64,000 nt of DNA from Acanthacorydalis orientalis (GCA_034766995.1 CM068313.1:28435825-28499824); one strand, 5' to 3'; shown: positions 13,141-26,188, counted from the stretch's first letter. Notes: generated by a model not told the origin, from the letters alone. Translations and numbers: made by a program.

Positions 13141-13457
13141 TGGCAATGAACTTTAAATGAATTAACTATTTATATTATTTATAGAGTCAGTGAGTGAAAG
13201 GTACAAAATCGCGATAATGAATTATAAAATGTTAGATTTAATAAAAAAAGCATATTTTTAAACATTGTGGATTTTAAGTTAAAAACAATTCAAAAACAAA
13301 TTAACAATATAATCAATTAAACAAATTTTAATACATAGAAATAACTATTTTAATTAATGAATTAAAAAATTACCGTATATCTTTCCGTTCTAGATTCGCT
13401 AAACTTATTTGGCCCTTTAAGGGTCAAAGGTGTGGGTTTCACATCAACTTTCTGCAT
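4882..13457 (-). CDS. Dat: Dopamine / arylalkylamine N-acetyltransferase (AANAT1), complete four-exon gene
   Basis: The enzyme transfers acetyl from acetyl-CoA to dopamine, octopamine, serotonin and related amines in the cytosol; in insects this serves cuticle sclerotisation and amine inactivation. The coding sequence joins minus-strand exons 13457-13374, 11823-11527, 7097-6853 and 5080-4882, all with GT..AG borders and matching phases (0, 0, 2), giving 274 residues. The fly Dat long form is, from memory, 275. Landmarks: FFFRDEPLN at about 80-88, holding the general-base Glu (E85); a Gly-rich acetyl-CoA loop WRGRGIA at about 195-201 after the strand KILSVDG; and [15 protein letters not shown] at 224-238, the typical insect AANAT C-terminal motif. 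A Met at residue 33 could start a 242-residue short form, close to the 240-residue fly isoform B. All key motifs are intact, so the gene looks functional. Family assignment is strong; the exact substrate range is inferred from the family. Confidence 0.5.
5179..5220. repeat. (TA)n array in Dat intron 3
   Basis: Lies about 100 bases from the exon 4 acceptor and follows a short CA run. Confidence 0.5.
6511..6582. repeat. (TA)n(TG)n array
   Basis: Compound array in Dat intron 3. Confidence 0.5.
6853..7097 (-). CDS. Dat: Dat exon 3 (acetyl-CoA binding core)
   Basis: The acceptor TTTTTAAG and the donor GTAATT give 81 codons plus two bases (phase 2). The start [11 protein letters not shown] continues the strand from exon 2, as in fly Dat (IIGVFLNG). 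Next come an acidic loop ([10 protein letters not shown]), the helix [19 protein letters not shown], then [20 protein letters not shown] with the acetyl-CoA pyrophosphate loop, and LMDRT. The acidic insert is richer in Asp than I remember for other insects, and lies in a surface loop that varies in length in the family. Confidence 0.5.
7135..7311. repeat. (TC)n(TA)n and (TA)n arrays
   Basis: The first (7135-7187) begins about 40 bases from the exon 3 acceptor; the second is 7254-7311. Confidence 0.5.
7853..7919. repeat. (TA)n with CA interruption
   Basis: TA, then ACACACAC, then TA again. Confidence 0.5.
8732..8771. repeat. (TA)n array
   Basis: Intron 2 of Dat. Confidence 0.5.
9730..10025. 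repeat. (TA)n arrays, pair
   Basis: Arrays at 9730-9779 and 9984-10025 in Dat intron 2. Confidence 0.5.
10820..11071. repeat. (TA)n arrays, pair
   Basis: Arrays at 10820-10868 and 11037-11071 in Dat intron 2. Confidence 0.5.
11425..11492. repeat. (TA)n plus (GATA)n
   Basis: TA run then a short GATA run, starting about 35 bases past the exon 2 donor. Confidence 0.5.
11527..11823 (-). CDS. Dat: Dat exon 2 (N-terminal half of GNAT fold)
   Basis: The acceptor is TTGTTACAG and the donor is GTAAGC after TTG, giving 99 codons in phase 0. It encodes a Ser/Pro/Thr-rich linker ([10 protein letters not shown]), the first beta strand [10 protein letters not shown], the helix [12 protein letters not shown] and the RDEPLN motif with the catalytic Glu, then [13 protein letters not shown] and the strand [10 protein letters not shown] second well-placed ATG (ACAAAATG) lies four codons into the exon. 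The open frame runs on into flanking (TA)n arrays on both sides, because TA repeats read as Tyr-Ile without stops; those tails are intronic. Confidence 0.5.
11878..12040. repeat. (TA)n arrays, pair
   Basis: Arrays 11878-11932 and 11990-12040, just upstream of exon 2. Confidence 0.5.
12292..12341. repeat. (TA)n array
   Basis: Intron 1 of Dat. Confidence 0.5.
12606..12724. repeat. Compound (TA)n with TGTTTG spacers
   Basis: Three TA blocks separated twice by the same TGTTTGTATA spacer, so the whole block was probably duplicated. Confidence 0.5.
13374..13457 (-). CDS. Dat: Dat exon 1 (coding part)
   Basis: It codes for 28 residues, [11 protein letters not shown]... to ...SRTERYT, a low-complexity N-terminal tail before the GNAT domain. 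The start ATG has a good insect context (CTCAAAATG). The exon ends ...TATACG before donor GTAATT, in phase 0. I chose this start because it is the first ATG in the higher-G+C segment upstream of the acceptor, and it joins in frame to exon 2. The tail differs from the fly tail that I remember, which is usual for this variable part. Confidence 0.5.
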
Positions 13458-13760
13458 TTTGAGTTCGTGCTACCGACCTTACTATATAAAAAATACGTTT
13501 ATATCGAGAATACACACACAATATTCAAGTTAATTAACTTATCGACTAATCCACCGCACAGCGTCACGATAAATACTACAAACAGAAGAACACGAAGTAA
13601 CTCGGTCTTATATACTAAAAACGAATACGGCCCAATGTTATACTCCTTTACAATATATAAAAGTCGTTCGTGTACTTATAACGAGAGATGAACGTATAGT
13701 CGTCTCGTTCAAACTTCAACTTTTCGTTATTCGATTAAAAGAGTGAGCTTATCATATAAT
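13458..13760 (-). promoter_or_regulatory. Dat: Dat 5' flank / probable promoter and 5' UTR
   Basis: This stretch upstream of the Dat start is clearly richer in G+C and CpG than its surroundings. On the minus strand it contains TATA-like boxes (a TATATAAG near 13610 and a TATATA run near 13660-13668). A perfect 14-bp palindrome AAGTTAATTAACTT at 13527-13540 fits a homeodomain-type dimer site. No transcription start can be fixed by eye. An 74-codon plus-strand open frame here is judged chance. Confidence 0.5.
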
Positions 13761-13906
13761 AAAAGATAGAGTGCAGTAGGTAGGTTAACAGTGTATAGTG
13801 AAAAATACGATAACTGAAAACTTGATTTAACATCAACACTTCTCCTTGATTTTTTTATAAAATTAATACAATAGTATGATTAATCAATCCAAGTATATTT
13901 ATCTGG

Positions 13907-13914
<8 letters not shown>

Positions 13915-13962
<48 letters not shown>
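13915..13962. repeat. (TA)n(GA)n array
   Basis: TA run followed directly by about ten GA units. Confidence 0.5.
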
Positions 13963-15865
13963 TATAGTTATTACACTACACAATATTAACAATTAAGTAC
14001 AAATATGAAAATAAACATAAAACATACGAGTGCAACAGTTAAAAGTAAATAAGGCTATTTCACTTTTCATTCAAAGTCAATCATGTTTTGTACTTCAATT
14101 TGTTATAATTAAATCATTGAAATAATTTTACTCGTTGCTGAGTTATTTTTGAATACATCTAGATTGATAAAAAAAATTAATTGGTATTATCTACATATTA
14201 AAAATACATTATTAAAGAGTGACTGACAGTATGTGTGAATGTATGGACGTAAATATAAAGCAATTCCTTTTTTTATTATATTGATTTTTTATATAATTAT
14301 TTTACATTATTATATTATATTATAAATTGTTTAAATTACTATTAAACATGTATTCAGTTTTAAACAAACTCAACATGAAGTTAATATTTTTTTTAAGTTA
14401 TTTCTTAAAAATTAACATTAATAATAGCTAAATATTTTTTAAAATAAATAGATATATGAATTATTAGTATTATTAAAATGTGAAACGCTTACAACTATAT
14501 TCATTATATTATTTTGTAACAAATATTATTTGGCCCCAATTTACTATTAACGTATATTTATTAATTATTGTTCGTAGAAAAACATAGGATAACAGCTAGA
14601 ATTTTAATTATGACGAAAATTATCTTAAATTCTACGAATTTCAGTTTCGAAAGAAATGTCTTTCACTAATACATACCTTAAAACGAGTATAAAAAAGATA
14701 ACAGTGCAGGAAAAAAGGTTCCTTTTCTGAAAAACTATCAATTTACAAACGCTTAACGAATTCGTTGAAATTGACTAATTAAAGATATCGCATTTCTTAG
14801 TCTATATTTATTACCTTTTCATAAAAATGACCATGTATATAATTAAAATAATATATATAGAAAACATAAATTAAAAATCTATTTCGTTTTTGTTTACATG
14901 AAAACAGGTTTACTTCCATAATTTTATTATATATATATATAACCAAATTAGATGTCATCATTTTAATTGAATATAATTATTTCAAATATTATATTAAGCG
15001 TATTAATTTTTATAACGCTTCTGATTAAGTAAATAAATGATATATAAATTATATTTATCAATGTTTTAATACTTAAAATAATCTTGAATGAAATATCGTC
15101 TGTAAATATCAAAACCGTTCTAAATATACTTAAAAGGTAATGTTCTGTTAATGATTAAATAAATATACTCGACAAAATATAATTTATATACACAAAATAT
15201 AAGTACAATTGAAATAGAGGTCTAGTTCAAAAATAATAGTGATATATTTGTTACTTCACAATACGAAATAATTTAAATCGAATGTGTAAAGTTTATACGT
15301 AAATTTGAAGCTAGCATTGACATTGACTTTAAAGTACAAGGGAATCGTCTACCTCATTCATTATAAATATATAAATTTGCACAGACATGTACATTTTCTT
15401 TCAAATTTATTTCAAGAACAAGGTTTTGTCATTAAACCTTAACTGGTGCATAAGAATTTTAAAATTAAACCGTTTTTATTTGTAGTTCACGAGCAAGGAT
15501 TTATTTCGTACTTTTTGATGTGCGTTACGCATATTTTATTTGCACCGATCTCATTATCAAGGTAAAAAATGGTAATTTTAAGAAAAAAATTTTACATTAG
15601 AATATAATTTTTATTTTAGTATTTACTGTAAGGAAGCTATAATAGTAAGAGTATATGTGTTTTTAAACAGTGAAAGTATTTGAATTATATCTTATAAAAA
15701 AGAACAATCAGTAAGAAGAATTTTCGTATTAATATATTATATAAGGCATAGGTGATGAAATCGACTTTAGACAAACATTTTAAAGTAATTTATAATTAAA
15801 CACTTTCATTTATATGAATTTGTATTTTGTATAATAGAGAATGGAATATAAATAGCATATGTATA

Positions 15866-15885
15866 CATATATATATATATATATG

Positions 15886-15959
<74 letters not shown>
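15866..15959. repeat. Long (TA)n array
   Basis: One of the longest, with an ATGTATG interruption and a GTGT end. Confidence 0.5.
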
Positions 15960-15960
<1 letters not shown>

Positions 15961-16303
15961 ATGAATTGTTACCAGTAAGATTGACATGTTTACAAATGAA
16001 GCCAAATTGTACGATTATATCTTGAAAAAATCTGTTTATGTCATTGTACTACACTAGTAGGCGTAAACGATGTGATATCTTTATATAAACATAAAAAGAT
16101 TTTCTAAAAAGTATTTTTTTTAAATCAATAAAATAATAAATAGTAATTAAAATTAGTTAATGATAATGAAACGTCTAAGAACAAAATGGAAATACAATAT
16201 TATTTGTACATTTTTGTGTCATTTTTTTTTGTTATATTTATGTGTGTTATTTTCATACGTTATACGTTATATTATTATTTTCATTTAATTGTACGAAATA
16301 AAC

Positions 16304-16308
<5 letters not shown>

Positions 16309-16362
<54 letters not shown>
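16309..16362. repeat. (TA)n array
   Basis: Pure TA run, about 26 units. Confidence 0.5.
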
Positions 16363-16366
<4 letters not shown>

Positions 16367-17250
16367 GTATGTATGTGTACATATATAATAAATATAATTA
16401 TCTGTAAAATTTTATAGGTGTGGTATTTTTTTTTAAGATTGGAATTGTTTTTTCATTTATAAAATGTTCTCTTTCAAGGTTTTCTTACAATCGTTTTGTT
16501 CACGAACGAACTTGAACTGCAAGTAGTTTGATAAGTGTTACAAATTTATCTGTAAATCGGTTACATTACTTTTTATATTAACATTATTTTTTCATTATTA
16601 TAGCGTTCTCTGCTATAATTTAAAAAAATCCAAAATACTCTAATTTCAACATCGGTTTAAACATTAATTATTTATATGGGAATTGAAAAATTTTATTTAA
16701 TGCTTAATTTTATCCGTATTAATGTTAAAATATCAAAATATCTATTTATAACTCGATGTTAAAAAGAGAATATAATGACGCGACCTATATTTTTTGACCT
16801 AGACATTTTTATATTAGTAGATTGTATTCCGTATTATCGGTGTATGAATTGTTTATAACCTACTTGATATTATATATGTTTTATGCTATATACGTGTTTA
16901 TATATATATATATATAATACTAAAAATTTAAATAATAAATTATATATTACAATAAACTAATTCAAAAGCGAAAGTGAAATGTATTTGTTTTTCTAAAAAT
17001 GAAAAAAATAAGTAAACATATTTATTGAACTCTTATCTATATATTTATAATATTTTTTATATGAAATTATTCAGGAAAATGTAAATACAATAATTAATAA
17101 AAAAAAACACATTTAAGTTCGTATTAATGAGAAAGTTTCATTCCAAAGAATTATTTTTTTTAAAAAAAATGTTTAATTTATTTGATAACGTATATATTTT
17201 AAGACAGTTAAAAAAGGAAGTGAAGGTTTAAGTCACTATAAAAAATACAT

Positions 17251-17252
17251 AC

Positions 17253-17300
<48 letters not shown>
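17251..17300. repeat. (TA)n array
   Basis: One GTA interruption. Confidence 0.5.
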
Positions 17301-17303
<3 letters not shown>

Positions 17304-18683
17304 CATATCAGTATTTTACATTAAATAATTAATTTATTTATTTATTAATAATTATCAAAATAATTTATATTAAATAAATATATTAAAAAGAAAGTTGCAG
17401 CATGTTAATAACTATTTATTGTTTAATAAATATTCATAGTATCCATATAATGTTATTTTATTTTTAATGGTTAAATAATATATAAAATTGTTACAAAAAA
17501 TTAATAAATATTTGTCAGTTATATCTTTGAAAACACTATACAGTTTTTATAAATTAACTCTGCAATTTTTCAATTCGCCTTTTTTGTATTAAGTAAGGAC
17601 TAAATTTGTAAATGTAAAATATTATAGTTTTTATAACTGAACTTGAGCTTTGAGTTATTTTTATTATTATGGAATACATTGATAACATTTCATTTCAATT
17701 CAATTTAAACAGAATGTCTAGTGTGTTTCTTTCCATTAATAAATTTAACTTTTTCAATATGTCTATTGTTTATAAGTAATACATAATGATTTTACAAAAT
17801 AATAGTTAATACAATGAAACTTTTCAAGTATCTTGTATGTTTGTTAATTATTGTTAGTTCCTGACCTTTGCAAAATTTTAATTAAATATTCTTAGTTTTA
17901 AATTTTTCTCGTTTGCATGAATAACTGCATTAACATTTACTCTTTTTGTATGGATACAGCAGAATTTTAATTAATAATTTTATTATTTAAGTTTAAACAT
18001 TTAGTATGTACTTGCGCTTAGTTTTCAATAATTCTTCAATGAGAAATATATATATATATATATATATTTGAGACTGATTTAAAAAGCACTAATAGACAAA
18101 GCCACTTTAAGCATTTTTAAATAATTGTATAAGACACATATATAAAACTAGACGATGTTTATGTAATTCTATTTAAAGAAATAAAATAATTTACACCTCC
18201 GTGGATATTTGTATTATTCTGTATAATATAATTATTTTCTTCTCCTTTCAAATAATATTTATTTTATTGAAATTATTGTATTTACAAAATGGTTACACAT
18301 TTCATTAATTTATTATTAATTTAATATTATCTCATTTTAAATTCAAGATAATATTATTAAACAGTAGGAAGATTGAACTGTTTTATTTTATTTCATCGAG
18401 AGATATTCTACTTTAACTAAGAATTTATTCAGTACACTTCTAATCTCAAATAATTTTCTCCATATATTTATTCTGTATCATTATCAAGCCAAAATTAAAC
18501 AAATTTCATATAAAAACGTTTTATCAAACTATTTGTGAAAATGGGAATTGGTAAAAATTATATCACTTTAATTTCAGTATAGTTGTATTAATATCCAGTG
18601 TTTAGGAAGTGTGCGTATCAATAATATTTCCATTTCCATTAGTGTTTATAAACGATAATGAAGTTTGTACATTGTTTATTATA

Positions 18684-18808
<125 letters not shown>

Positions 18809-18921
18809 GATATCAATCACTTATAAATGAAATATTAATTTTTTTTTCTATCAAACGAATAATATTTTTTGATAATATATTTCATTTTGTGTTTTTATGT
18901 TGTTATTTTAATTAGTATTTA

Positions 18922-20189
18922 AGAGGAGGTTGCACTGAAAGTCGCTGTTCACGTGTAGATGGCTCTAGGTGCGTATGTTATGAGCAGTGACAGATGTCTC
19001 TTATGTCATTTTGAAGTATGAACATTTCCCACTAAAATTCTGTCATCAGACGCTATCCTTTGTTTACACAAGTGCTTTTCTATAACCGAATTAAAATGGA
19101 ACGCGATAAGTTGTTTTCCCGATGTGTACTCTACAGCACTTTGATTTGAAAAAAAGTGCAGCTGAAATTCATCGATTGCTTGCGAAAACTTATGGTGAAT
19201 CTGCTCCATCAGAAACAGTATGTAGAGATTAGTTTAGACGATTCAAAAGTGGTGATTGTGATGTTCACGGCAAACAACGGCCAGGTCAATCAAAAAAGTT
19301 GAAAGATGAACAACTGCAAGCTCTATAGGAAGAAAACACTCAAAGAATTGGTTCATCAGCTCGATGTAGATAAATCAACCATTTCAACCATTCAAGCCAT
19401 GGGAAAGATCCAAAAAGTAGGGAGATGGCTACCACATGAGTTGATCGAAAATGCTATTGCTAATCGTTTAAACATCTTGATTTCTTTGTTTGCAAGGCAT
19501 AAAAAGAAGAGTTTCTTGTGGCGTATCGTGACCGGCGATGAAAAATGCATCTATTTCGACAACCGGAATCTCAAGAAATCATGTGTTGATCCTGGGCAAC
19601 CATCAACGTACACACCAATGCGATACATCCACTGTCACAAACCAATGCTCTCTTTTTGGTGAGATATGGAAGGTGTCGTGTATTATGAGCTGTCGAAACC
19701 GAAGGAAACAATCGCAATCGAACATTATCGACAACAATTAGAGCATTTGAATGATGATTTGATGTAAAAATGACCATCAATTTCAACAAATTTCCGAAAA
19801 GTGATTCTTTTCCATTTCAACATTTGGCTCCATGTTGCTGTAGCCGTGAAACAAACAGTAATGGAGCTCGATTAGGAGGTTCTTCCGCATCAGAGTATTC
19901 TCCGGACAAGGCCCCAAGCGATTAGCATCTATTCCGATCGATGCAACTCGTTTTGGAAGGTACATATTTCCATCATTACTGAGAAGTCGAAAATTAGATT
20001 TCTGAACGGATTGGCTCAGAAGACAGACCATTCTTTCATCACGGAATTCAACTTCTTCCAAAAAAAGTGGGAAAAAGTCATAGCTTCCAAGGGCGAATAC
20101 TTTGATTCATGTATTTACGCATTTTATTATTGAAATAAATGCTCAAAAAAAAACACAAAAAATAGCGGCTTTCAATGCTACCTCCTAAT
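18922..20189 (+). mobile_element. mariner transposon, copy 1 (dead)
   Basis: About 1.27 kb with imperfect terminal inverted repeats: left AGGAGGTTGCACTGAAAG, right (reverse complement) AGGAGGTAGCATTGAAAG, followed on both sides by a CGCT core. The right end is flanked by TA (CCTCC-TAATA); the left end is slightly degraded. Size, TA target and transposase remnants place it in the mariner branch of Tc1/mariner (DD34D). Copy 2 at 60459-61738 is the same family in the opposite orientation. An AATAAA at 20134-20139 follows the transposase stop. Confidence 0.5.
19096..20133 (+). pseudogene. mariner transposase remnant, copy 1
   Basis: A transposase of about 345 residues is expected, starting at MERDKLF. 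The reading frame is broken by several frameshifts and stops. Recognisable pieces: KKSAAEIHRLLAKTYGESAP and FRRFKSGDCDV (first helix-turn-helix), QLDVDKSTISTIQAMGKIQK (second helix-turn-helix), FLWRIVTGDEKCIYFDN (first catalytic Asp kept), VVYYELSKPKETI, VILFHFNIWLHVAVAVKQ (second catalytic Asp lost: HDN has become HFN), and KVIASKGEYF near the C-terminus. The third Asp region (after EVLPH) is scrambled. Not functional. Confidence 0.5.
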
Positions 20190-22482
20190 ACTTATATTTA
20201 ATACAGTTCTTTAAAATATTTCTAGTTTTAAGAATATTATAATAAATATCTAATAAAACTTAAAGCAAGGTTATTACTTATTTTGTTTGAAATGCATTAC
20301 ATATGCGACAAACATTAATCGACAAGGTATCTATTTAATATGTGCAGGTGTTATTAACTTTTTTAAAAAGGATAAGAACCACACAAAGATTGTGTATATA
20401 CATAGATAGAAAGAGAGAGAGGTAGTTAAATAGATAGATGTAAATATATTTATGAATGTATATATGTATGTTAGGTATGCATCTGTTAAAACCTGTACAA
20501 TGAGACTTAAAGTTGTACTTAAAAACTGCAGAAAGTTGTCTAATGAACTAAAAAAAAGTAAATTGTAATGGCTAAAATTGCATGTATTTAATTTAATATG
20601 TGAATAACGTGGATGTGTTAAACAAATATCCTTCATTTTTATAAAGCTGTTCATGTGAGCTTTCTTTGTACATGGAAATAGTCAAAATGGTAAGATTTTA
20701 GTTTATCGTAGTCTCCAAAATGTCTCTTAAATATAAATAAATTACATGTTAAATGTTTGGACCTTAATTTTAATTCTTTAATGTTACAATTGGTTAGATG
20801 GAAATAAGTATAGAAGAATTTATTCGTTACTTACATTTATTCCAACTCAATATCGCATAAACTATTTAAATATAAGTTTTAATTTTACACTAAAAGAATT
20901 TATTTAATTTTTTTATTCATTAAATATTTATTTAAATATGTAATTGAAAATTGGAACACCTAACTATAATAATATTAAAATATTTCAATTATTTTGAGAA
21001 ATGTAAGTAAATCAATCAGTCAAACGATTAAAATCATTTATACATAAAAAACCACACACGTGAATGCAGGAAATTATTTTTCTCTTATTTCCTTTTTATT
21101 GTATCAATTATTGTAAATATATTAAGATAATATTTTTAATTAAAAACAATATTTATAATTATAGACATTAGTTTAAATAAATATAATAATATTTAAGTTG
21201 ATTATAAATTAAAATAATAAAGTTTGACAAGAAGTTAAATTCAGACAAAAATTAATTCGAGTACTTTTTAACTTAAAACATAAAAAATACGCGACGTAAA
21301 AACACAGAATCCAAAATCTCATCAAACGGTATCATGTGTTTCAAGTAACCGATTTAAATTGATAATATTACTTTTAAATATCCTTCTTTAACGGAAATGT
21401 GTCATTTAATATATTTTTTATTCGATCGAGCAATTTATTCAAATGAGTCAGTATATTATTAAGAAACTAACAAATATTACTCGCTTTTTTTAATTTATCA
21501 GGTTATAACCAGATTTTTGTTATTCAAAATCGTGGCAATGTATTTCATATAATTTCCCGCATACACCTTCACAACGTAACGAAATGTAATAAAAAAATAA
21601 TAACTTGTATTCTGATATTAACTGTATGCAGAAATTGATAGTGGCCTTATTGATTTAATATCATGTTGAACCAATGAAATATGATTACTTAAACGCATAT
21701 ATGATCTGAAGTAGGCTGTCACGACTTTATTACATTTCAATTGATCATACGAGACATTTATCGTAGACAATTATTAAAAAAATATTTTTAATATAATGTA
21801 TTAATATTACAGCTGTTAGAAATATTTTATATTATATATTAAAATTGGCTATTTTATTCTTTTGTTATATTAATCGATTTAAGTTTATTGAACTAATAAA
21901 CAAACAAAAAGAGTTTTTAAAATGCGGAATTGCCAGTCGATATTAAAAATGTACTAATATTACATGCCTTAAGCGCTAATTTTATGTCTATACTGCTACA
22001 AATAAACTTAAAGACAACCTTCAAACACTAACCTTTGATACTCATATCAGATGTTCTTTTACATGTATTTCATGTATAGAAAGTCATTTCAATTTGTATA
22101 TCAGTCTATTAATAATTATATGTAGTTGTTTTAAATAAGTAAACTCGAATTTAAAAAAAAATCTGTTAGACTACCTATTTTTATTACTAATCAAATTCCT
22201 AAACACAAAAGTAAAAATATAACAAAAAATTATATACGTAAGCATTTTAATTAATTGAATGTTAACAGGATATGTAAAGTAACAAAGATTTGTCACATTA
22301 AAATAAATATTTTTCTTTTTTAAATTATAATACTTTTGTTTTTAAAAATCTAAGTATTGGTTTTCTTGAAAAGTAAACATGAATATGTATAATATTTTGT
22401 TCGAACGATAAAGAATGTGCAGGATTAATAGAAAATTGACAATTTTACAAATATTATATTTTAATATTCGTCTTAACAGCAC

Positions 22483-22486
<4 letters not shown>

Positions 22487-22545
<59 letters not shown>
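22487..22545. repeat. (TA)n array
   Basis: Pure TA run, about 29 units. Confidence 0.5.
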
Positions 22546-22551
<6 letters not shown>

Positions 22552-23082
22552 CATAAGTATCTCATAAAATAAATATATTCTATCATTGTTATGTTATTAT
22601 AAATTTAAAAGAAAATCTTTTACTAGCATTTTTTCAGTCAGTTTAAAAGTATGAAATAAGTAAATGCATAGCTTACCACTAACTTAATATTGTTTCATTT
22701 AAGTCAACTTCTTGTATATTTATAAACTATACTGACTTTAAAGATTAATTGAAACTACTATACTCGTAAATATACAATTTACAAAGGTTTATTTAATTTA
22801 GTAAAAAAAAAAGATTTATAATTACAAATTCGGAAGTAACCCAATCCCAGGAAATATCAAATACTTATAAAGCAGTAAATTTAAAATTAATAAATTTATT
22901 TAACAAATGAAAATTATTTGAAACAAAATATTACAAAACAGATGTATTCCATAATGAATCTACTACAATTCATTAATACGAATAATCAATAAATTAAATT
23001 CTAATAGTTTAATAAGAATTATAAACATTCTTCTTCTGTCTAAATCAAATCTTTGCATATTTTATAATTATCAAGTTTGAAG

Positions 23083-23083
<1 letters not shown>

Positions 23084-23135
<52 letters not shown>
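23084..23135. repeat. (TA)n array
   Basis: Followed by a short TAGA run. Confidence 0.5.
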
Positions 23136-23140
<5 letters not shown>

Positions 23141-25944
23141 ATAGATAGGTACATGGAAATATATATATATATAAATAACAATTATAGGTAAACATAGCAC
23201 TGGAGTAAAACATATATTATGTATATAAATTATTAAACTCGTTTTTATTCCGCAAATATTTTTTTAATTACCAAAAAAAAACTAATTCTTTCCACAAATC
23301 GTCATTTATATTCCCAAGGTTTTAGAGGCAGTAGACACTGCTCTTTTTGTATACATTTTATAAAAATATAATTAATAAATATTTATGCTTTTTTCAAAGT
23401 AAATTTTATTTCAATGCTTTAAAAAAATAGCAATTAATCTTTATAGTTTTGCAATATTTCTTTATCGCTATTAAATTGATTTCATTTTAATTTCATAACA
23501 AAGTTCTTATTTAATTCAAACCCACATTAAAAAGTAAAAAAAATGTAAAGTGTGTACGAAAAATCATTGACTTCGAGTTACCTTTGTATATTATATGTGC
23601 ATGCATGTTATTCGTAGATGAATCACGTGTTATGGAGTTTGGTATTTCCAAAAATTCTACTACATTCGTTTCCGTTCATTGATCAATTATAAAAAAATCT
23701 TGAATGTCTAGTATAATACTAGTTTAATCTAATTAATACCAGTTTTATACGTTCATTTATATTTATTATAATAGATAATTTTATTACCAAAATGTGCTAT
23801 TTTATCTATTTATTTTATGTCAAGAACGTTATCTAGAATTAAATTTAGAAATTTAAAAAAAATCAATCGATTACTTATATTAATAAAATAACAATTTATA
23901 AATTATATATAAATAAATAGATAGGTAAATAGATATTTAGATGAAATTATATGTGTGCGTATGTATGCTTTTGTACTTACAATAGATTAAATGTAGACAA
24001 TAAAAGAAAACCATTTTCTAATAAATTTATTTTGAATTTGATATTTTACGTCTCTACTTTCAAAAATATCAGTACAAAATGTATATCGTAAATATTTTTT
24101 AATAAGTAATCAAGGTTAAATTTACAGCGGCCTCCAATTAAATTATAGCCATATGAAAATCATTATAATGATATTCAACAATGATTTTAATTTTTTTTAT
24201 ATAATTCATTCCATTAACAATTATGTACATTGTACGATTTTTATTATTTAATTTGAAACGTAAAATTAATAATTCTATAAAATTACATTTTATACACCTG
24301 CTGTATTGTGTGACGTTAATAGTTTCTAATGATTATTTTATATTCTGAATTAGCAGATCATTAAATACAACGGTATGAATATATTTACATACACATTAAG
24401 TGTATTGAATTGAACATACTATTGAAGAACACTTTAAACATCATAATAAATTATTCTTTATTAATTATTCTTTAATACGAGATTTACCACTACAACATTT
24501 CAATAATGGTTATAACAAATCTTGTAGTTCAACAAAAGATATTTTGATAGAATAAAAATACTTGTTTAATAAAAGATAACGCTAACTTTGTCAGTCATAT
24601 AAAAAATAAAATCCTTTTATATAATTAATAAAGTAAATAGAAGTAGTATTTGGTAACCTATTGAGTAATGCCTCAAAGCAGCTTAACCTTTGTTGGTCAT
24701 TTAATACTCATCTACACAATTTAAATCTGATAAATTCGTCTGGCTTAGTATCTATTTATAGTTCATTGTTTCTAAATTAAAATAGTTGACAAAATATGTA
24801 TTTTATTATTAAGTTTTGTCGATTTTAATCAATCAACAGCATTTAGATCTAATATTTAACCCAATTTTAAATTTGCGCTGTGGGTAAAACTGCTTTTAAA
24901 AATTGCTATCCCAAACTCCATGATTTTTTTCAATATTGAAAAAAACCAGTAAAATCGTCATAAAAACAAGCATAAGCAATCAAAATGGTCAACGAGATGT
25001 TGTTCAACATTTTTATCTAAAAACTTTTGAGATGTTTGGTATGACTGTTTATTTTACAGAAATGTAAAAATATGCTCATATCACAATATAATAAGAGCAA
25101 AAATATATTAATAAAATAAACTTAATAATGATAATTGAAAAATGTCACTAAATTGATTTATACAAATGTCTTACTAACATCTCAAAGACAATCATAAAGT
25201 AATTTATTGAAATTTTCAATTGTGATTATTACTAATTTGGATTTGGAGAGCTGTTATTAATTTGAAACTGATGTGCATTTCAGTGACTATGCTTTCAAGA
25301 AATGAAATAATAGAAACATTATTTATTAACCACCATTAAGTATTTTAATTAAATAAATTATATTGTACTTAAAGATGTTTTATTTTTATAAATTAAGTAG
25401 ATTTAATGATAAAATAACATAAAATTAATATTATTAAAAATTACAAATCGAAAACATAATAGCTAACGTTTTAAAATTATTCTACTAATGGATTTTATTT
25501 TTTTTTTCTGAATAAATCAAAACTGTTTAATTTTAAATCTAAAATATATCTAAATATGTGTATATTTTTTTATTCTGAATAAATAAACACTTGCTTTAAT
25601 AGTATAATCTTATTATGATAATCTAAGTATTTAATTTAATTTAATAGTAGTTATAATAACAAAATAAACGATTTTAGTTATAAATAAATTAGCTTACAAA
25701 TTAAAACATCGTTTTTTTAGTGTTCACATAAGTGATTATTATTGGATTTATAGTAAGTTAAGATATACATCAATATGTTATAAGATTCAATCATGAATCT
25801 GTCAAAAACATAATAATTATCTTTGACGTTTAATATGCTTTTATTTGACAGTATTGTAAAAAAATATATAAAGTATTTTTCTACATGAAAAATGAATATT
25901 TAAGCAAATATATTTTACATACTAATACAAACTGTCATGTACAT

Positions 25945-25949
<5 letters not shown>

Positions 25950-26001
<52 letters not shown>

Positions 26002-26143
26002 TATAGATATATATATATACATGTATATATGTAAATATACATTTACATTAATATTTTTTGTTTATTTATTTTACAAAACTGTCAACACGAAATAAGAACA
26101 AAATGTAAAATATATTGTAAAATTACATGTTTATTAATATTAA

Positions 26144-26187
<44 letters not shown>
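25950..26187. repeat. (TA)n arrays, pair
   Basis: Arrays at 25950-26018 and 26146-26187. Confidence 0.5.

Positions 26188-26188
<1 letters not shown>

Larger units (their letters stand above)
11824..13373 (-). other. Dat intron 1
   Basis: GT..AG intron of about 1.55 kb, phase 0. Besides AT-rich filler it holds (TA)n arrays at 11878-11932, 11990-12040, 12292-12341, 12606-12724 and 13106-13140. No coding segment is seen in it. Confidence 0.5.

Noticed and set aside
13467..13691. A 74-codon plus-strand frame upstream of Dat
   Set aside because: It lies over the Dat promoter and 5' UTR; it has no known motif, and its openness fits the local G+C rise.
15486..15561. Exon-like segment with acceptor and donor on the plus strand
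   Set aside because: It is only 76 bases, with one open frame, no recognisable protein and no partner exon.
19571..20061. Minus-strand frames of 72 and 92 codons
   Set aside because: They are antisense to the transposase of mariner copy 1.
20331..20654. A 107-codon minus-strand frame just past mariner copy 1
   Set aside because: It is rich in Leu, Ser, Tyr and Phe as expected from AT-rich DNA; no domain and no G+C rise.
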